Of a stretch of 58,867 nucleotides of DNA, positions 45,801-55,396 are shown piece by piece. The position numbers and the translations under genes were made by a program. This DNA comes from an uncultured Clostridia bacterium (GTDB taxonomy: Bacteria; Bacillota; Clostridia; TANB77; CAG-508). The notes under the pieces were generated by a model. That model did not search any database, was not told the DNA's origin, and saw only the letters and a program-made list of their open reading frames with translations. How positions within the stretch are numbered: position 1 is the stretch's first letter; each line of letters begins with the position of its first letter. The stretch covers positions 1 to 58,867 of the forward strand of contig CANQLH010000010.1 of the NCBI GenBank assembly GCA_947624655.1, given 5' to 3'.

Positions 45801-48800
45801 TAGTATATAGAAATGTAAAAAAATTAACACCAGAAAAACTTAGCTATACATGGGAAAACTTAGATAAATACTTTCAAGGAGAAGAAATAGAATACACGGT
45901 AACAGAAAGTTTGATACCATTAGGATATACACAAGAAGTTACAGGAAATCAAAAAGATGGATTTAAAATAACAAATACACATCAGGTATTACATCCAGAT
46001 TTATCACTAAGAAAATACATAACAGAAGTAGATGGAAAAGAAGTAGAAACATCAAGAGAGCCAGATGTAGATACAGGCATAATGGATAGTAAAGAAGACA
46101 CAACATCAGAATATAATCATCCAAAAAATCCAATAATGGTAAAAAAAGGAAGTTTAGTAAAATACACAATAAGAGTATATAATGAAGGAAACATAAATGC
46201 ATATGCAAGTGAGATAACAGACTATTTACCAAAGTACTTAAATTATTTACCAGAAAATGAGATAAACAAAAAATACGGATGGGAATATGATGAAGAAACA
46301 AGAGAAGTAAGAACAACAATAACAGCCAAAGAAAATACAGCAGGAGACGAAATCTATAGAGAAAGAGAAAACGGAAAATTACTTCTAGCATATGACGGAA
46401 ATGGAGAATTAAACTATATAGATGTAAAAATAGCCTGTGAAGTTGACAAACAAGCAGAAGGAAATGGAATACTAACAAACCTAGCACAAATAACAGAGGT
46501 AAAGGATGAAAAAGGAAAAGTAAGAGATGATGATAGAGACTCAAAGCCAGATGACAACTTCGAATTACCAGATGATAAAGAAAGACCAAACTACAAAGAT
46601 GAAGAATCAAAGAAAGACTATGTGCCAGGGCAAGAAGATGATGACGACTTTGAGAAAGTACAAGTAATTCCAGAAATAGATTTATCACTTAGAAAATACA
46701 TAACAGAAGTAGATGGAAAAGCAGTAGAAACATCAAGAGAACCAAAAGTAGATACAAGTATAATGGATAGAAAAGAAGATACAACATCAGAATATAATCA
46801 TCCAAAAAATCCAATAATGGTAAAAAAGGGAAGCCTAGTAACATATACAATAAGGGTATATAACGAAGGATATGAAAATGCATTTGTAAGTGAGATAACA
46901 GACTATTTACCAAAATACTTAAACTTCTTACCAGACAATGAAACAAACAAAAAATATGGATGGGAATATGATGAAGAAACAAGAGAAGTAAGAACAACAA
47001 TCACAGCCAAAGAAAATACAGCAGGAGATGAAGTATATAAAGAAAGAGAAAATGGAAAATTACTTCTAGCATATGATGAAAGCGGAAAATTAAACTACAT
47101 AGATGTACAAATAGTATGTGAAGTAGATAAAAAAGCAGAAGGAAGCGGAATACTAACAAACTTAGCACAAATAACAGAGGAAGAAGACGAAGAAGGAAAG
47201 AAAGTAGAAGAAGACAGAGACTCAAAACCAGATGATAACTTCGAATTACCAGATGATGAAGAAAGACCAAACTATAAAGACGAAGAATCAGATAAAGACT
47301 ATGTGCCAGGTCAAGAAGATGACGATGACTTTGAGAAAGTACAAGTAATACCAGAGATAGACTTATCACTTAGAAAATACATAACAGAAGTAGATGGAGA
47401 AGCAGTAGAAACATCAAGAGAACCAAAAGTAGATACAAGTATAATGGATAGAAAAGAAGATACAACATCAGAATATAATCATCCAAAAAATCCAATAATG
47501 GTAAAAAGAGAAAGCTTAGTAACATATACAATAAGAGTATATAACGAAGGAGAAGCAGATGCCTTTGCAAGTGAAGTAACAGACTACTTGCCAAAATACT
47601 TAAACTTTTTACCAGACAATGAAATAAACAAAAAATACGGATGGGAATATGATGAAAAGACAAGAGAAGTAAAAACAACAATCACAGCCAAAGAAAATAC
47701 AGCAGGAGACGAAGTATATAAAGAAAGAGAAAATGGAAAATTACTTCTAGCATATGACGGAAATGGAGAACTAAACTATATAGATGTAGAAATAGTATGC
47801 GAAATAGATGAGAAAGCAGAAGGAAACGGAATACTAACAAACTTAGCACAAATAACAGAGGAAGAAGACGAAGAAGGAAAGAAAGTAGAAGAAGACAGGG
47901 ACTCAAAACCAGATGATAACTTCGAATTACCAGATGATGAAGACAGACCAAACTATAAAGATGAAGATTTAGATAAAGACTATGTACCAGGTCAAGAAGA
48001 TGATGACGACTTTGAGAAAGTACAAATAAAACCAGACTTTGACTTAGCATTAAGAAAATTCATAACAAAAGTAGAAAATACAAATGTAAATAATAGGTAT
48101 CCAGAAGTAGAATACAAAGACGGAAAGCTAAGCTATAAACATACAAAGACGCCAGTAGAATTAACAACAGGAGATACAGTAATATATACAATAAGAGTAT
48201 ATAATGAAGGAGAAGCAGATGGATACGCAAACGAAATAACAGATGATGTACCAGAAGGACTAGAATTCTTGCCAGAGAATGAAACAAACGTAGAATATAG
48301 ATGGAAAATGCTAGATGAAAATGAAGAAGAAACAACAGATGTAAGCAAAGCAAAATATATAATAACAGACTATTTATCAGAAGAACAAGAAAAAGAGGCA
48401 CAAAGAGACAACAAAATCAAAGCATTTAACAAAGAAGGAGAAATAACAGACAAAAATCCAGACTATAGAGACGTAAAGATAGCCTTCAAAGTAACATACG
48501 AAGCAAAAACAAAAGATGAAGAGGCAAGAACAATAGTAAATACAGCCCAAATATCAAAAGACTCAGATGATGATATAGACTCAAAACCAAATAGAGACGA
48601 AGTATATAATCATGATAATGACAAAGATAACGAAGACGACATAGACTATGACCAAGTAAAAGTAAAATACTTTGATTTATCATTATTAAAATGGGTAACA
48701 AAAACAATGGTAACATTAAATGGAAAGACACAAGAAATAAAATCAGGACACACAGCAGAAACATCAAGAAATGAAGACCCAGTAAAACTAGAAGTAAAAT

Positions 48801-49291
48801 CAAAGGATGTAAACAAAATAAAAGTAAAATATGCATACACAATAAGAGTAACAAATGAAGGAGAAATAGCAGGATATGCAACAGAAGTAACAGATTATAT
48901 ACCAGAAGGTCTAAAATTTGTAAAAGAAGATAACTCAGACTGGTACGAACTAGGAGAAGGAAAAATAGGAACTAAAAAGCTAGAGAATAAGCTATTAAAA
49001 CCGGGAGAAAGTGCAGAAGTAGAAGTAATCCTAACATGGATAAATGGAAAAGAGAACTTTGGAGAAAAAGTAAATATAGCAGAAATCAGTGAAAACAAAA
49101 ATGACGAAGGAGTACCAGATGTAGATTCAACACCAGATAACCAGAAGGCGGGAGAAGACGATATAGATGATGCACCAAGCATAATAACAGTAAAAACAGG
49201 AGTAGAACAAATTTATGTAGGATTAATCTTAATAATACTTATAACATTTGCAGGAGGAATTGGACTAATTAAGAAATATGTGCTTATGTAA
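42893..49291 (+). CDS. Giant thioester-domain / Cna-B / DUF11 surface adhesin
   Basis: The 2132-residue protein has a signal peptide (residues 1-28) and a thioester-type domain (about 30-280) with Cys83 in LYCLRAG and Gln193 in IQQLAIWYF, the pair that forms an internal Cys-Gln bond able to bind host surfaces. A DUF11-like domain follows (about 300-530), then five Cna-B domains of about 98 residues starting near 544, 643, 741, 840 and 937. Three highly similar 227-residue DUF11-type repeats begin near 1036, 1263 and 1490 (681 bases apart), and two more divergent ones begin near 1716 and 1926. The C-terminus is one membrane segment (GLILIILITFAGGIGLI) with a short tail and no LPXTG. Long reverse-strand open frames across this gene are side effects of its composition. 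Confidence 0.88.
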   Translation: MKVKKIVLFILIFLGLLAFSTFTNNVEAESLGYLTTIRERTEGNVKYSHQIGGANPSTSKNIWKLVTCNQQGTPTNQEKDLYCLRAGLGFTSTSLDNKVVSYTESYKMMEQYDSLVNYFGNGISTEITIFKRDNEEKFKAVMWILDNMLLEGATEKQVEDYLKEYAGYTDRTLTQTEFKENVLTRADIEAIQQLAIWYFTNDDEPAYKNETLPPIYMKIAGDSEYETRGEYQTYQTIYNVGGFNGTLRFNAASNLYSKLLEEAKKAAKTDYKPTKDITIYLAGTGAANEQPVVQVKESKKEVDVALRKFITAVNGTEIPKENSREPEVDSSKLNTQVSDKKQTTAEYNHTKVPVKVSVGDTVTYTLRLYNEGEVDTYIKEVTDYLPPYLEYVQYGRDTGNWWKVDGETNRIATSLENCIVIGVGGGIDNSKVNSKLGDVLIPAAKYNAETGNYTLSYVDIQISCKVKTNAPYDTNITNIAQITKMTDANGKNLEKDRDSTPNGGFNRPDDNSLPSYKDTDKDKKYIPGQEDDDDFEKVLVERQITSVTVTKIWNDKENQDNLRGEYKVTLTGKVGEKVVYTDEQTLSATKTTYTWENLDKLSEGQEITYTVTESKVPTGYKEEITGNQKEGFKITNTHTPAEIEVTVNKTWEDNDNQDGKRAEYEVTIVGTARGEEVYRDTQKLNPETLTYKWTKLAKYSKGEEITYTVTESKVPEKYTQEVTGNQKNGFKITNRHTPEKTNVTVTKNWEDNDNQDGLRNKYKVTIVGTAHGKEVYRDERELDPETLTYTWTNLEKYNEGEEITYTVTESKVPEGYKEEVTGSAKEGFEITNTHTPAEIEVTVTKTWEDNDNQDGKRAEYEVTIVGTAHGEEVYRDTQKLNPETLTYTWTKLAKYSKGEEITYTVTESKVPEGYIEEVTGNQKDGIEITNTHTPEKINVSVTKEWIDENNFDELRAEYEVTIIGRAKGSIVYRNVKKLTPEKLSYTWENLDKYFQGEEIEYTVTESLIPLGYTQEVTGNQKDGFKITNTHQVLHPDLSLRKYITEVDGKEVETSREPDVDTGIMDSKEDTTSEYNHPKNPIMVKKGSLVKYTIRVYNEGNINAYASEITDYLPKYLNYLPENEINKKYGWEYDEETREVRTTITAKENTAGDEIYRERENGKLLLAYDGNGELNYIDVKIACEVDKQAEGNGILTNLAQITEVKDEKGKVRDDDRDSKPDDNFELPDDKERPNYKDEESKKDYVPGQEDDDDFEKVQVIPEIDLSLRKYITEVDGKAVETSREPKVDTSIMDRKEDTTSEYNHPKNPIMVKKGSLVTYTIRVYNEGYENAFVSEITDYLPKYLNFLPDNETNKKYGWEYDEETREVRTTITAKENTAGDEVYKERENGKLLLAYDESGKLNYIDVQIVCEVDKKAEGSGILTNLAQITEEEDEEGKKVEEDRDSKPDDNFELPDDEERPNYKDEESDKDYVPGQEDDDDFEKVQVIPEIDLSLRKYITEVDGEAVETSREPKVDTSIMDRKEDTTSEYNHPKNPIMVKRESLVTYTIRVYNEGEADAFASEVTDYLPKYLNFLPDNEINKKYGWEYDEKTREVKTTITAKENTAGDEVYKERENGKLLLAYDGNGELNYIDVEIVCEIDEKAEGNGILTNLAQITEEEDEEGKKVEEDRDSKPDDNFELPDDEDRPNYKDEDLDKDYVPGQEDDDDFEKVQIKPDFDLALRKFITKVENTNVNNRYPEVEYKDGKLSYKHTKTPVELTTGDTVIYTIRVYNEGEADGYANEITDDVPEGLEFLPENETNVEYRWKMLDENEEETTDVSKAKYIITDYLSEEQEKEAQRDNKIKAFNKEGEITDKNPDYRDVKIAFKVTYEAKTKDEEARTIVNTAQISKDSDDDIDSKPNRDEVYNHDNDKDNEDDIDYDQVKVKYFDLSLLKWVTKTMVTLNGKTQEIKSGHTAETSRNEDPVKLEVKSKDVNKIKVKYAYTIRVTNEGEIAGYATEVTDYIPEGLKFVKEDNSDWYELGEGKIGTKKLENKLLKPGESAEVEVILTWINGKENFGEKVNIAEISENKNDEGVPDVDSTPDNQKAGEDDIDDAPSIITVKTGVEQIYVGLILIILITFAGGIGLIKKYVLM
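44521..45980 (+). repeat. Five tandem Cna-B repeats (about 296 bases each)
   Basis: Each unit encodes a segment like VTVTKTWEDNDNQDG ... TYTWTKL ... EITYTVTESKVPEGY ... FEITNTHTP. Units 2-4 are most alike. Cna-B domains act as rigid stalk segments often stabilised by Lys-Asn bonds. Confidence 0.85.
45997..48036 (+). repeat. Three tandem 681-base DUF11-type repeats
   Basis: The units start near 45997, 46678 and 47359, each opening DLSLRKYITEVDG and closing DYVPGQEDDDDFEKVQ. They are highly similar at DNA level, which points to recent duplication and possible length variation between strains. Confidence 0.85.
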
Positions 49292-49320
49292 TGAAAAATG
49301 GATACAGATAATATAATAAG

Positions 49321-49356
49321 TAAAAATGATGACAAAAAATTTTAGCATCATTTTAC
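49321..49356 (+). terminator. Likely terminator of the adhesin gene
   Basis: AAAATGATG pairs with CATCATTTT around an A/T loop. The rest of the 49292-49513 gap is A/T-rich without other clear signals. Confidence 0.55.
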
Positions 49357-49513
49357 AATATATGCATTGCTTAATATTGAAAGTGAAAAATAAGTTAAGT
49401 AACAAAAGAAAATTTACAAATAATACTACTTGAAAAAGCAAAAATTATAATTATAATAAAAATATAAGAATAATAAAATTTAACTAAAGTAAAATATACG
49501 AGGAGATAAAAAA

Positions 49514-52500
49514 ATGAAGAAAAAATTAATAAAAGGTAAATACTTTATAATAATTGATATTTTGTGTTGTTTTAGTTTTATATTATTAAGCAATGGATAT
49601 TCTATAAATCGAATAGTAGCAGATTGTAAAAAAGTAAATGCACCAAATATACAGGAATCAAATATAAAAACATTTGATTTAACAGATTTGGTAACAGGGG
49701 AAGATGCACAACATGAGCATATTTATGAACAAAAATATGATGAAAATATGCATTGGGAAGAATGTTGGATATGCAAGGATAAAAAAAATGTTTCAAATCA
49801 TAAATTAGCAATTAGTGGAATAGAAGGTTGTGCAGTAAGTTATGGGACTCAAGCAGAATATTGCACGGATGGATGTGGATACAGCAAAACCTTACCTAAA
49901 AAAGCTCATACAATAGGGGAATGGTATCCAGCAAGTGATAGGGCACAGCATATGACCAGCTGTACAGTTTGTAAACTGGCAACAGGAGCAGAAAATTGTA
50001 CAAATAGTGAAGGACAAGTATTAGGGTGTTCATCAGGAATAGATGGAACATGTGTAAAATGTGGTCAACAGATTGATTCTAGAAAACATGCATATCTATC
50101 AAATGGAAAATGTGTAAGATGCGGAAAACAATTTTTTACATATAGTTTAATAAAAAAAGAACCTGTAGGAATTTCTGGTACTAGGTATGAAGTAGAATTA
50201 ACCCAAATAGACAAAGATGTAGAACTAGATTTTTCAAGGTTTAGCGTGCAAAATCATGACGGATTGAGTTTTACACCAAGTGATGTACATTATGAAAAGA
50301 TTGGTGAAAATAAGTATAAATTATATGGAACAATAACTTTTAATCAAGAAACAGTAGCACCTATGGTAGATTCGGGAATTATGGGATTTACATATAAATA
50401 TAATAATTTTGTTAATAATAGTTTTATTTATATCACTACTAATACAAAGAATAATGTTCCAAGCAGAAAAGACATTGTAAGCGAAGGAAATGGTACAGTT
50501 GATAATTATAGTAGAAAAGCAACAGTAACAGCCACTTACATAGATGAGTATGATAATGATAATAATGTATTATATATGCGTTTATTAGATAAAGACAAAC
50601 AAACAGTAATAGCAGATTGGGCAGCAGCATTAAAAGATGGAAATATATATACAAGAGTGTTTGATATTGTTGCAGAAATAAGAGATGTATCAAATATCTA
50701 CGTACAAGTAAAAGATAAGTGTAATAATATTACAGAGATAGATGCAGGAAATGTACAAGTACAGTATATAGATGCCTTAGCACCAAGATTGATTGAAGGA
50801 AAAACAAGTACTGAGGAGTGGAGCCAAAAAAAGCAAATTACATATAAAACAACGGATTTAGGTGTAGGAGAAGTTCAAATAGGCTTTAATAATCAAACAG
50901 ATTTTGCTCTAGCAGAAAAAGATGGCGACATTTATACTAGAACTTATAATTTTGTCGGTGACGTATATGGAAACGTAACAGCTGCATTATATATTAAAGA
51001 TAAATTAGGAAATATTAGAACAGAAAAAGTAACAATAAGTAACCTAGACAATACAGCTCCAACTATAACAAATGCAACTATAAATAATAGCACAATAACG
51101 ATAGAAGCAAATGATATAAATAAAAAATTAGGAGAAGGTTCTGGAATAGTAAATTACCGTTATATAGCAAGCAATGAAAAAATAGAAAATATAAACATGA
51201 CCCAAGAAAATAGTAAATTAGTAGAAGCAAAAGGAAACTTTAAAGTAGAAAATGTCAAAGATCTTAAATATATATATGTAATGGCAATTGATAGAGCAGG
51301 TAATGAGAGTAATATTGTAGAAATAGAAGTACCACAATTGTCTTTAATTAGCAGAGTAAATTTACAGCTAGCAGAAGGAAAAGGCGGTGTAGAATTAGAT
51401 TGGCCAAATTATGATAAAACAAATAAAATGTTTAAAATATATAAAAAAACAGAAGGAAGCGACGAATGGCAAATAGTAAAAAATTCAAATCCAATAGAAG
51501 GCAATTTAACAGATTTATTTGAAACAACAAGCTATATAGATGAAATGGCTCAAGATATGAATGCACCAGAAATACCAAATATTGAAATTGGAAATATAAA
51601 TGTTGAAACTAACAAAATACCAGTTGCTTTTAGCAGTAATGATAAAGGTAATAAATACTTATTTTATGTAAGTGCAGTAGATAAAATGGATAAAAATGAA
51701 ATTTTATCAGTATCTAATCAAAGAGAAGAAACTGTAATAACAGGAATGAAGGGGTACTATTATGTTATAGATGAAAATGAAATAAATGATTTTAATGTAA
51801 ATGAAGATACAGTTAACTATGTAGAACAATCTAATATAGAATTGGATTTAGAAAATAATGGAAAATATATACATGTAAAAGCAGTTGATGTAGCAGGAAA
51901 TGTAGGAAATGAACAAACAGCAAGGATTTATATTACATCAAAATTAACTATAGATCCGAATACAGGTATATATGAAGGAAAAAAAGAACCAACAGAAATA
52001 GAAGAGCTAGTAGGGAAAACTATAAAATTAAGTACTCCAACAAAAGAAGGAAACACATTTTTAGAATGGATAACTAGCAAAGGAATTATTATAAAGGATT
52101 CTGAATATACGTTTGGAATAGAATCAGAAGTGATAGTAGCTAATTGGGAAAAAAATGAATATAATTATACAATTTATTATAAAGACAGAGAAACGGGAAA
52201 AGAAATTTATTCTCCAATGCAAGATATTAAGAAGTATGGAGATGTAGTTGAAGCAAAAGAATATATTAAAGATATTGAAGGATATAAATACGAAGGATGT
52301 GATAAAGATTCAATTTCAATAGAAACAGATAAAACAAAAAATGTAATTACATTATATTATGAACGAAAAATAGCCAAAGTAATAGTAAAATATCAAGATG
52401 AGAATGGAAATATGTTAGCAGAAGATATTATAATAGACGGGAAAGTATTTGATGAATATCAAGCGAAAGAAGAAGAAATTGAAGGATATGAAGTTGCAGT

Positions 52501-53932
52501 AAGACCAGTTAACGAAACAGGAAAAATGACAGAACAACCAATAGAAGTTGTATATATATATCAAAAAAAGAAATATGATTATAAGATTTATTATAAAGAC
52601 AGAGAAACGGGAAAAGAAATATATTCAATGTATGAAAATATCGAAAGTTATAAAAATACAATAGAAGCAAAAGAATATATTAAAGACATTGAAGGATATA
52701 AATACGAAGGATGTGATAAAGCTTCAATTTCAATAGAAACAGATAATACAAAAAATGTAATTACATTATATTATGAACGAAAAATAGCCAAAGTAATAGT
52801 AAAATATCAAGATGAGAATGGAAATATGTTAGCAGAAGATATTATAATAGACGGGAAAGTATTTGATGAATATCAAGCGAAAGAAGAAGAAATTGAAGGA
52901 TATGAAGTTGCAGTAAGACCAGTTAACGAAACAGGAAAAATGACAGAACAACCAATAGAAGTTGTATATATATATCAAAAAAAGAAATATGATTATAAAA
53001 TTTATTATAAAGACAGAGAAACGGGAAAAGAAATATATTCAATGTATGAAAATAGCGAAAGTTATAAAAATACAATTGAAGCAAAAAAATACATTAAAAA
53101 TATTAAAGGATATAAATACGAAGGATGTGATAAAGATTCGATTTCAGTAGAAACAGATAAAGAAAAAAATGTAATTACATTATATTACGTAAAAATAGAT
53201 GCAAAAGTAGTAGTAAAATATCAAGATGAAGATGGAAATATGTTAGCAGAGGATATTTTAATAGATGGGAAAGTATTTGATGAATATCAAGCAAAAGAAG
53301 AAGAAATCGAAGGATATGAAATTGCAGTAAGACCAGTTAACGAAACAGGAAAAATAACAGAACAACCAATAGAAGTTGTATATATATATCAAAAAAAGAA
53401 ATATGATTATAAGATTTATTATAAAGACAAAGAAACGGAAAAAGAAATATATTCAATGTATGAAAATAGCGAAAGTTATAAAAATACAATAGAAGCAAAA
53501 GAATATATTAAAGACATTGAAGGATATAAATACGAAGGATGTGATAAAGCTTCAATTTCAATAGAAACAGATAAAACAAAAAATGTAATTACATTATATT
53601 ACGTAAAAATAGATGCAAAGGTAATAGTAAAATATCAAGATGAAAATGGAAATATGTTAGCAGAAGATACGACAATAAAAGGAAAAATATTTGATGAATA
53701 TGAAACAAAGGCAAAAAAAATTGAAGGCTTTGAAGTAGAAAAAGTATTAGGAAATGCAAAAGGAAATATGGAAACTTCTGACACTATTATTACATATATA
53801 TATAAAGAAAAAGGATTACCAGAAATACTTCCAAATACAGGAAATAGAGATGTTTATTTGATTATAGTAGGTATTGTTATGGCAGTATTTATTATATTAA
53901 ACTATATAAAATATAAAAAATTAAAATACTAA
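49514..53932 (+). CDS. Giant MucBP-repeat cell-wall protein with LPNTG sorting signal
   Basis: The 1472-residue protein has a membrane/signal segment (residues about 10-32) and a cysteine-rich region (about 75-210) with pairs such as CWIC, CTVC, CVKC and CVRC. Beta-sandwich-like domains follow (about 215-870), including VMAIDRAGNESNIVEIEVPQ and VKAVDVAGNVGNEQ. From about residue 880, repeats of YDYKIYYKDRETGKEIYS alternate with MucBP-type units (VIVKYQDENGNMLAEDIIID). The C-terminus has LPNTG, a hydrophobic segment and a KYKKLKY tail, the classic sortase signal. It is probably an adhesin attached to the wall and binding mucin or a similar ligand. The start follows GAGGAG. No sortase gene is in the window. 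Confidence 0.87.
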   Translation: MKKKLIKGKYFIIIDILCCFSFILLSNGYSINRIVADCKKVNAPNIQESNIKTFDLTDLVTGEDAQHEHIYEQKYDENMHWEECWICKDKKNVSNHKLAISGIEGCAVSYGTQAEYCTDGCGYSKTLPKKAHTIGEWYPASDRAQHMTSCTVCKLATGAENCTNSEGQVLGCSSGIDGTCVKCGQQIDSRKHAYLSNGKCVRCGKQFFTYSLIKKEPVGISGTRYEVELTQIDKDVELDFSRFSVQNHDGLSFTPSDVHYEKIGENKYKLYGTITFNQETVAPMVDSGIMGFTYKYNNFVNNSFIYITTNTKNNVPSRKDIVSEGNGTVDNYSRKATVTATYIDEYDNDNNVLYMRLLDKDKQTVIADWAAALKDGNIYTRVFDIVAEIRDVSNIYVQVKDKCNNITEIDAGNVQVQYIDALAPRLIEGKTSTEEWSQKKQITYKTTDLGVGEVQIGFNNQTDFALAEKDGDIYTRTYNFVGDVYGNVTAALYIKDKLGNIRTEKVTISNLDNTAPTITNATINNSTITIEANDINKKLGEGSGIVNYRYIASNEKIENINMTQENSKLVEAKGNFKVENVKDLKYIYVMAIDRAGNESNIVEIEVPQLSLISRVNLQLAEGKGGVELDWPNYDKTNKMFKIYKKTEGSDEWQIVKNSNPIEGNLTDLFETTSYIDEMAQDMNAPEIPNIEIGNINVETNKIPVAFSSNDKGNKYLFYVSAVDKMDKNEILSVSNQREETVITGMKGYYYVIDENEINDFNVNEDTVNYVEQSNIELDLENNGKYIHVKAVDVAGNVGNEQTARIYITSKLTIDPNTGIYEGKKEPTEIEELVGKTIKLSTPTKEGNTFLEWITSKGIIIKDSEYTFGIESEVIVANWEKNEYNYTIYYKDRETGKEIYSPMQDIKKYGDVVEAKEYIKDIEGYKYEGCDKDSISIETDKTKNVITLYYERKIAKVIVKYQDENGNMLAEDIIIDGKVFDEYQAKEEEIEGYEVAVRPVNETGKMTEQPIEVVYIYQKKKYDYKIYYKDRETGKEIYSMYENIESYKNTIEAKEYIKDIEGYKYEGCDKASISIETDNTKNVITLYYERKIAKVIVKYQDENGNMLAEDIIIDGKVFDEYQAKEEEIEGYEVAVRPVNETGKMTEQPIEVVYIYQKKKYDYKIYYKDRETGKEIYSMYENSESYKNTIEAKKYIKNIKGYKYEGCDKDSISVETDKEKNVITLYYVKIDAKVVVKYQDEDGNMLAEDILIDGKVFDEYQAKEEEIEGYEIAVRPVNETGKITEQPIEVVYIYQKKKYDYKIYYKDKETEKEIYSMYENSESYKNTIEAKEYIKDIEGYKYEGCDKASISIETDKTKNVITLYYVKIDAKVIVKYQDENGNMLAEDTTIKGKIFDEYETKAKKIEGFEVEKVLGNAKGNMETSDTIITYIYKEKGLPEILPNTGNRDVYLIIVGIVMAVFIILNYIKYKKLKY
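52157..53810 (+). repeat. Four 414-base MucBP repeat units
   Basis: The MucBP parts begin near 52373, 52787, 53201 and 53615, exactly 414 bases (138 codons) apart. Units 1 and 2 are almost identical at DNA level; unit 4 is divergent. This indicates recent tandem duplication. Confidence 0.85.
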
Positions 53933-53971
53933 AATAATATATAAAACTATCAAATATTTTTATATAAAAAT

Positions 53972-54012
53972 AATGATAGAATGGACACCGATGAGGTGTC
54001 TATTTTATCAAT
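53972..54012 (+). terminator. Terminator after the MucBP gene
   Basis: GACACC (53982-53987 region) pairs with GGTGTC across GATGA, extended by TGATAGAAT/ATTTTATCA. Confidence 0.7.
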
Positions 54013-54092
54013 ACATTTGAACTTTCATACTTTGAACTGAAAACTTAAATTGGTATGAACAAATAACTTTGAAAAATATAGGAGGGTAAAAA

Positions 54093-55396
54093 ATGATAAT
54101 TGTAATAGGAGCAGGACTTGCAGGTTGTGAAACTGCATACCAAGTAGCAAAAAATGGAATTAAGGTAAGGTTATATGAAATGAAACCAAAGAAATTCTCA
54201 CCAGCACATTCTAATCCAAATTTAGCAGAGATAGTATGCAGTAATTCTTTAAAATCAAATTTGATAACAAATGCTTGTGGGCTTTTGAAAGAAGAATTAA
54301 GGTATTTAGATAGCCTATTAATAAAATGTGCAGATGAAACAGCAGTGCCTGCTGGACAATCTTTAGCAGTAGATAGAGAAAAATTTTCAAAACTTGTTAC
54401 TAAGAAAATAAAAGAGATGGATAATATAGAACTTATAGAAGAAGAAATAGGAGAAAATATCCATTTAGGAGATTTAATAAAAGAAAATATTGTAGTTATA
54501 GCAACAGGACCACTTACGAGTGATTTACTATCTAAAGAAATAATGCGGACTTACAGGAGAAGACAAGCTATCATTTTTTGATGCAGTAGCACCCATAATA
54601 GAAAAAGACACAATAAATATGGATATAGGCTTTATAGGAGATAGATATGGAAAAGGAGAAGCAAGCTATATAAACCTTCCTATGAATAAAGAAGAATATG
54701 AAAACTTTTGGCAAGAATTAGTTCAAGCAGAAATTGCAGAATTACATGAATTTGAGAAAAAAGAAATATTTGAAGGTTGTATGCCAATAGAAGTAATGGC
54801 TAAAAGAGGCATAGATACATTAAGATTTGGACCACTTAAACCAGTAGGCTTTACTGATCCAAGAACAGGTAATAGGCCTTATGCCATAGTACAATTAAGA
54901 CAAGATAATGAAGAAGGAACATTATATAATATAGTAGGATTTCAAACTAATTTAAAGTTTGGAGAGCAAAAAAGAGTATTTAGTATGATACCTGGACTTG
55001 AAAATGCTGAATTTGTGAAATATGGGGTAATGCATAGAAATACGTATATAAATTCTCCAAAATTATTGGATAATACATATAATCTAAAATCAATGAATAA
55101 TGTATATTTTGCAGGGCAGATTACAGGTGTTGAAGGTTATGTTGAATCAATAGCATCTGGTATGGTAGTTCGGCTTAAATATTGTAAACCAAGTAAAAAA
55201 TAAAGAAAAAATAGTATTTCCAAGAGAAACTATGATAGGTTGTCTTTCAGATTATATAAGCACAAAAAATGAAAACTTTCAACCTATGAATGCAAATTTT
55301 GGCATTTTACCACAGCTAAATAAAAAAATAAAGGATAAAAAAATAAGATATGAAAACTTAGCAAATAGAGCACTTGAAAGTTTAAAAAATATGTAA
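54093..55396 (+). CDS. trmFO: tRNA (uracil-54-C5)-methyltransferase, folate-dependent (two CGG +1 sites)
   Basis: TrmFO makes ribothymidine-54 in the T-loop of tRNAs using methylenetetrahydrofolate and FAD. The N-terminus [18 protein letters not shown] is the FAD-binding loop, followed by [27 protein letters not shown] at 54546 (unit 152) and at 55171 (unit 360) each need a +1 shift. These give [20 protein letters not shown] and [15 protein letters not shown], both conserved TrmFO segments, and a complete 433-residue protein ending at 55394-55396. Without the shifts the gene splits into three frames. ATG 54093 follows AGGAGGG. The stop codon lies at the junction with a repeat remnant. Confidence 0.93.
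54546..54548 (+). other. CGG +1 recoding site 1 in trmFO
   Basis: The context is ATG CGG A. Skipping C reads GGA and restores [16 protein letters not shown] before CGG makes P-site slippage to UGC very unlikely. Confidence 0.88.
55171..55173 (+). other. CGG +1 recoding site 2 in trmFO
   Basis: The context is GTT CGG C, in the frame set by site 1 (208 codons later). Skipping C reads GGC (Gly) and restores the conserved ASG-x-VVG-x-N FAD-binding end of the protein. Confidence 0.88.

Noticed and set aside
44521-48036. CRISPR array or DNA satellite
   Set aside because: The regular repeats are in-frame protein domains of about 98 and 227 residues, not short repeats with spacers.
43700-49180. Long reverse-strand open frames opposite the adhesin gene
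   Set aside because: They are leucine-rich mirror frames of repetitive coding DNA, repeat with the protein repeats, and have no ribosome sites.
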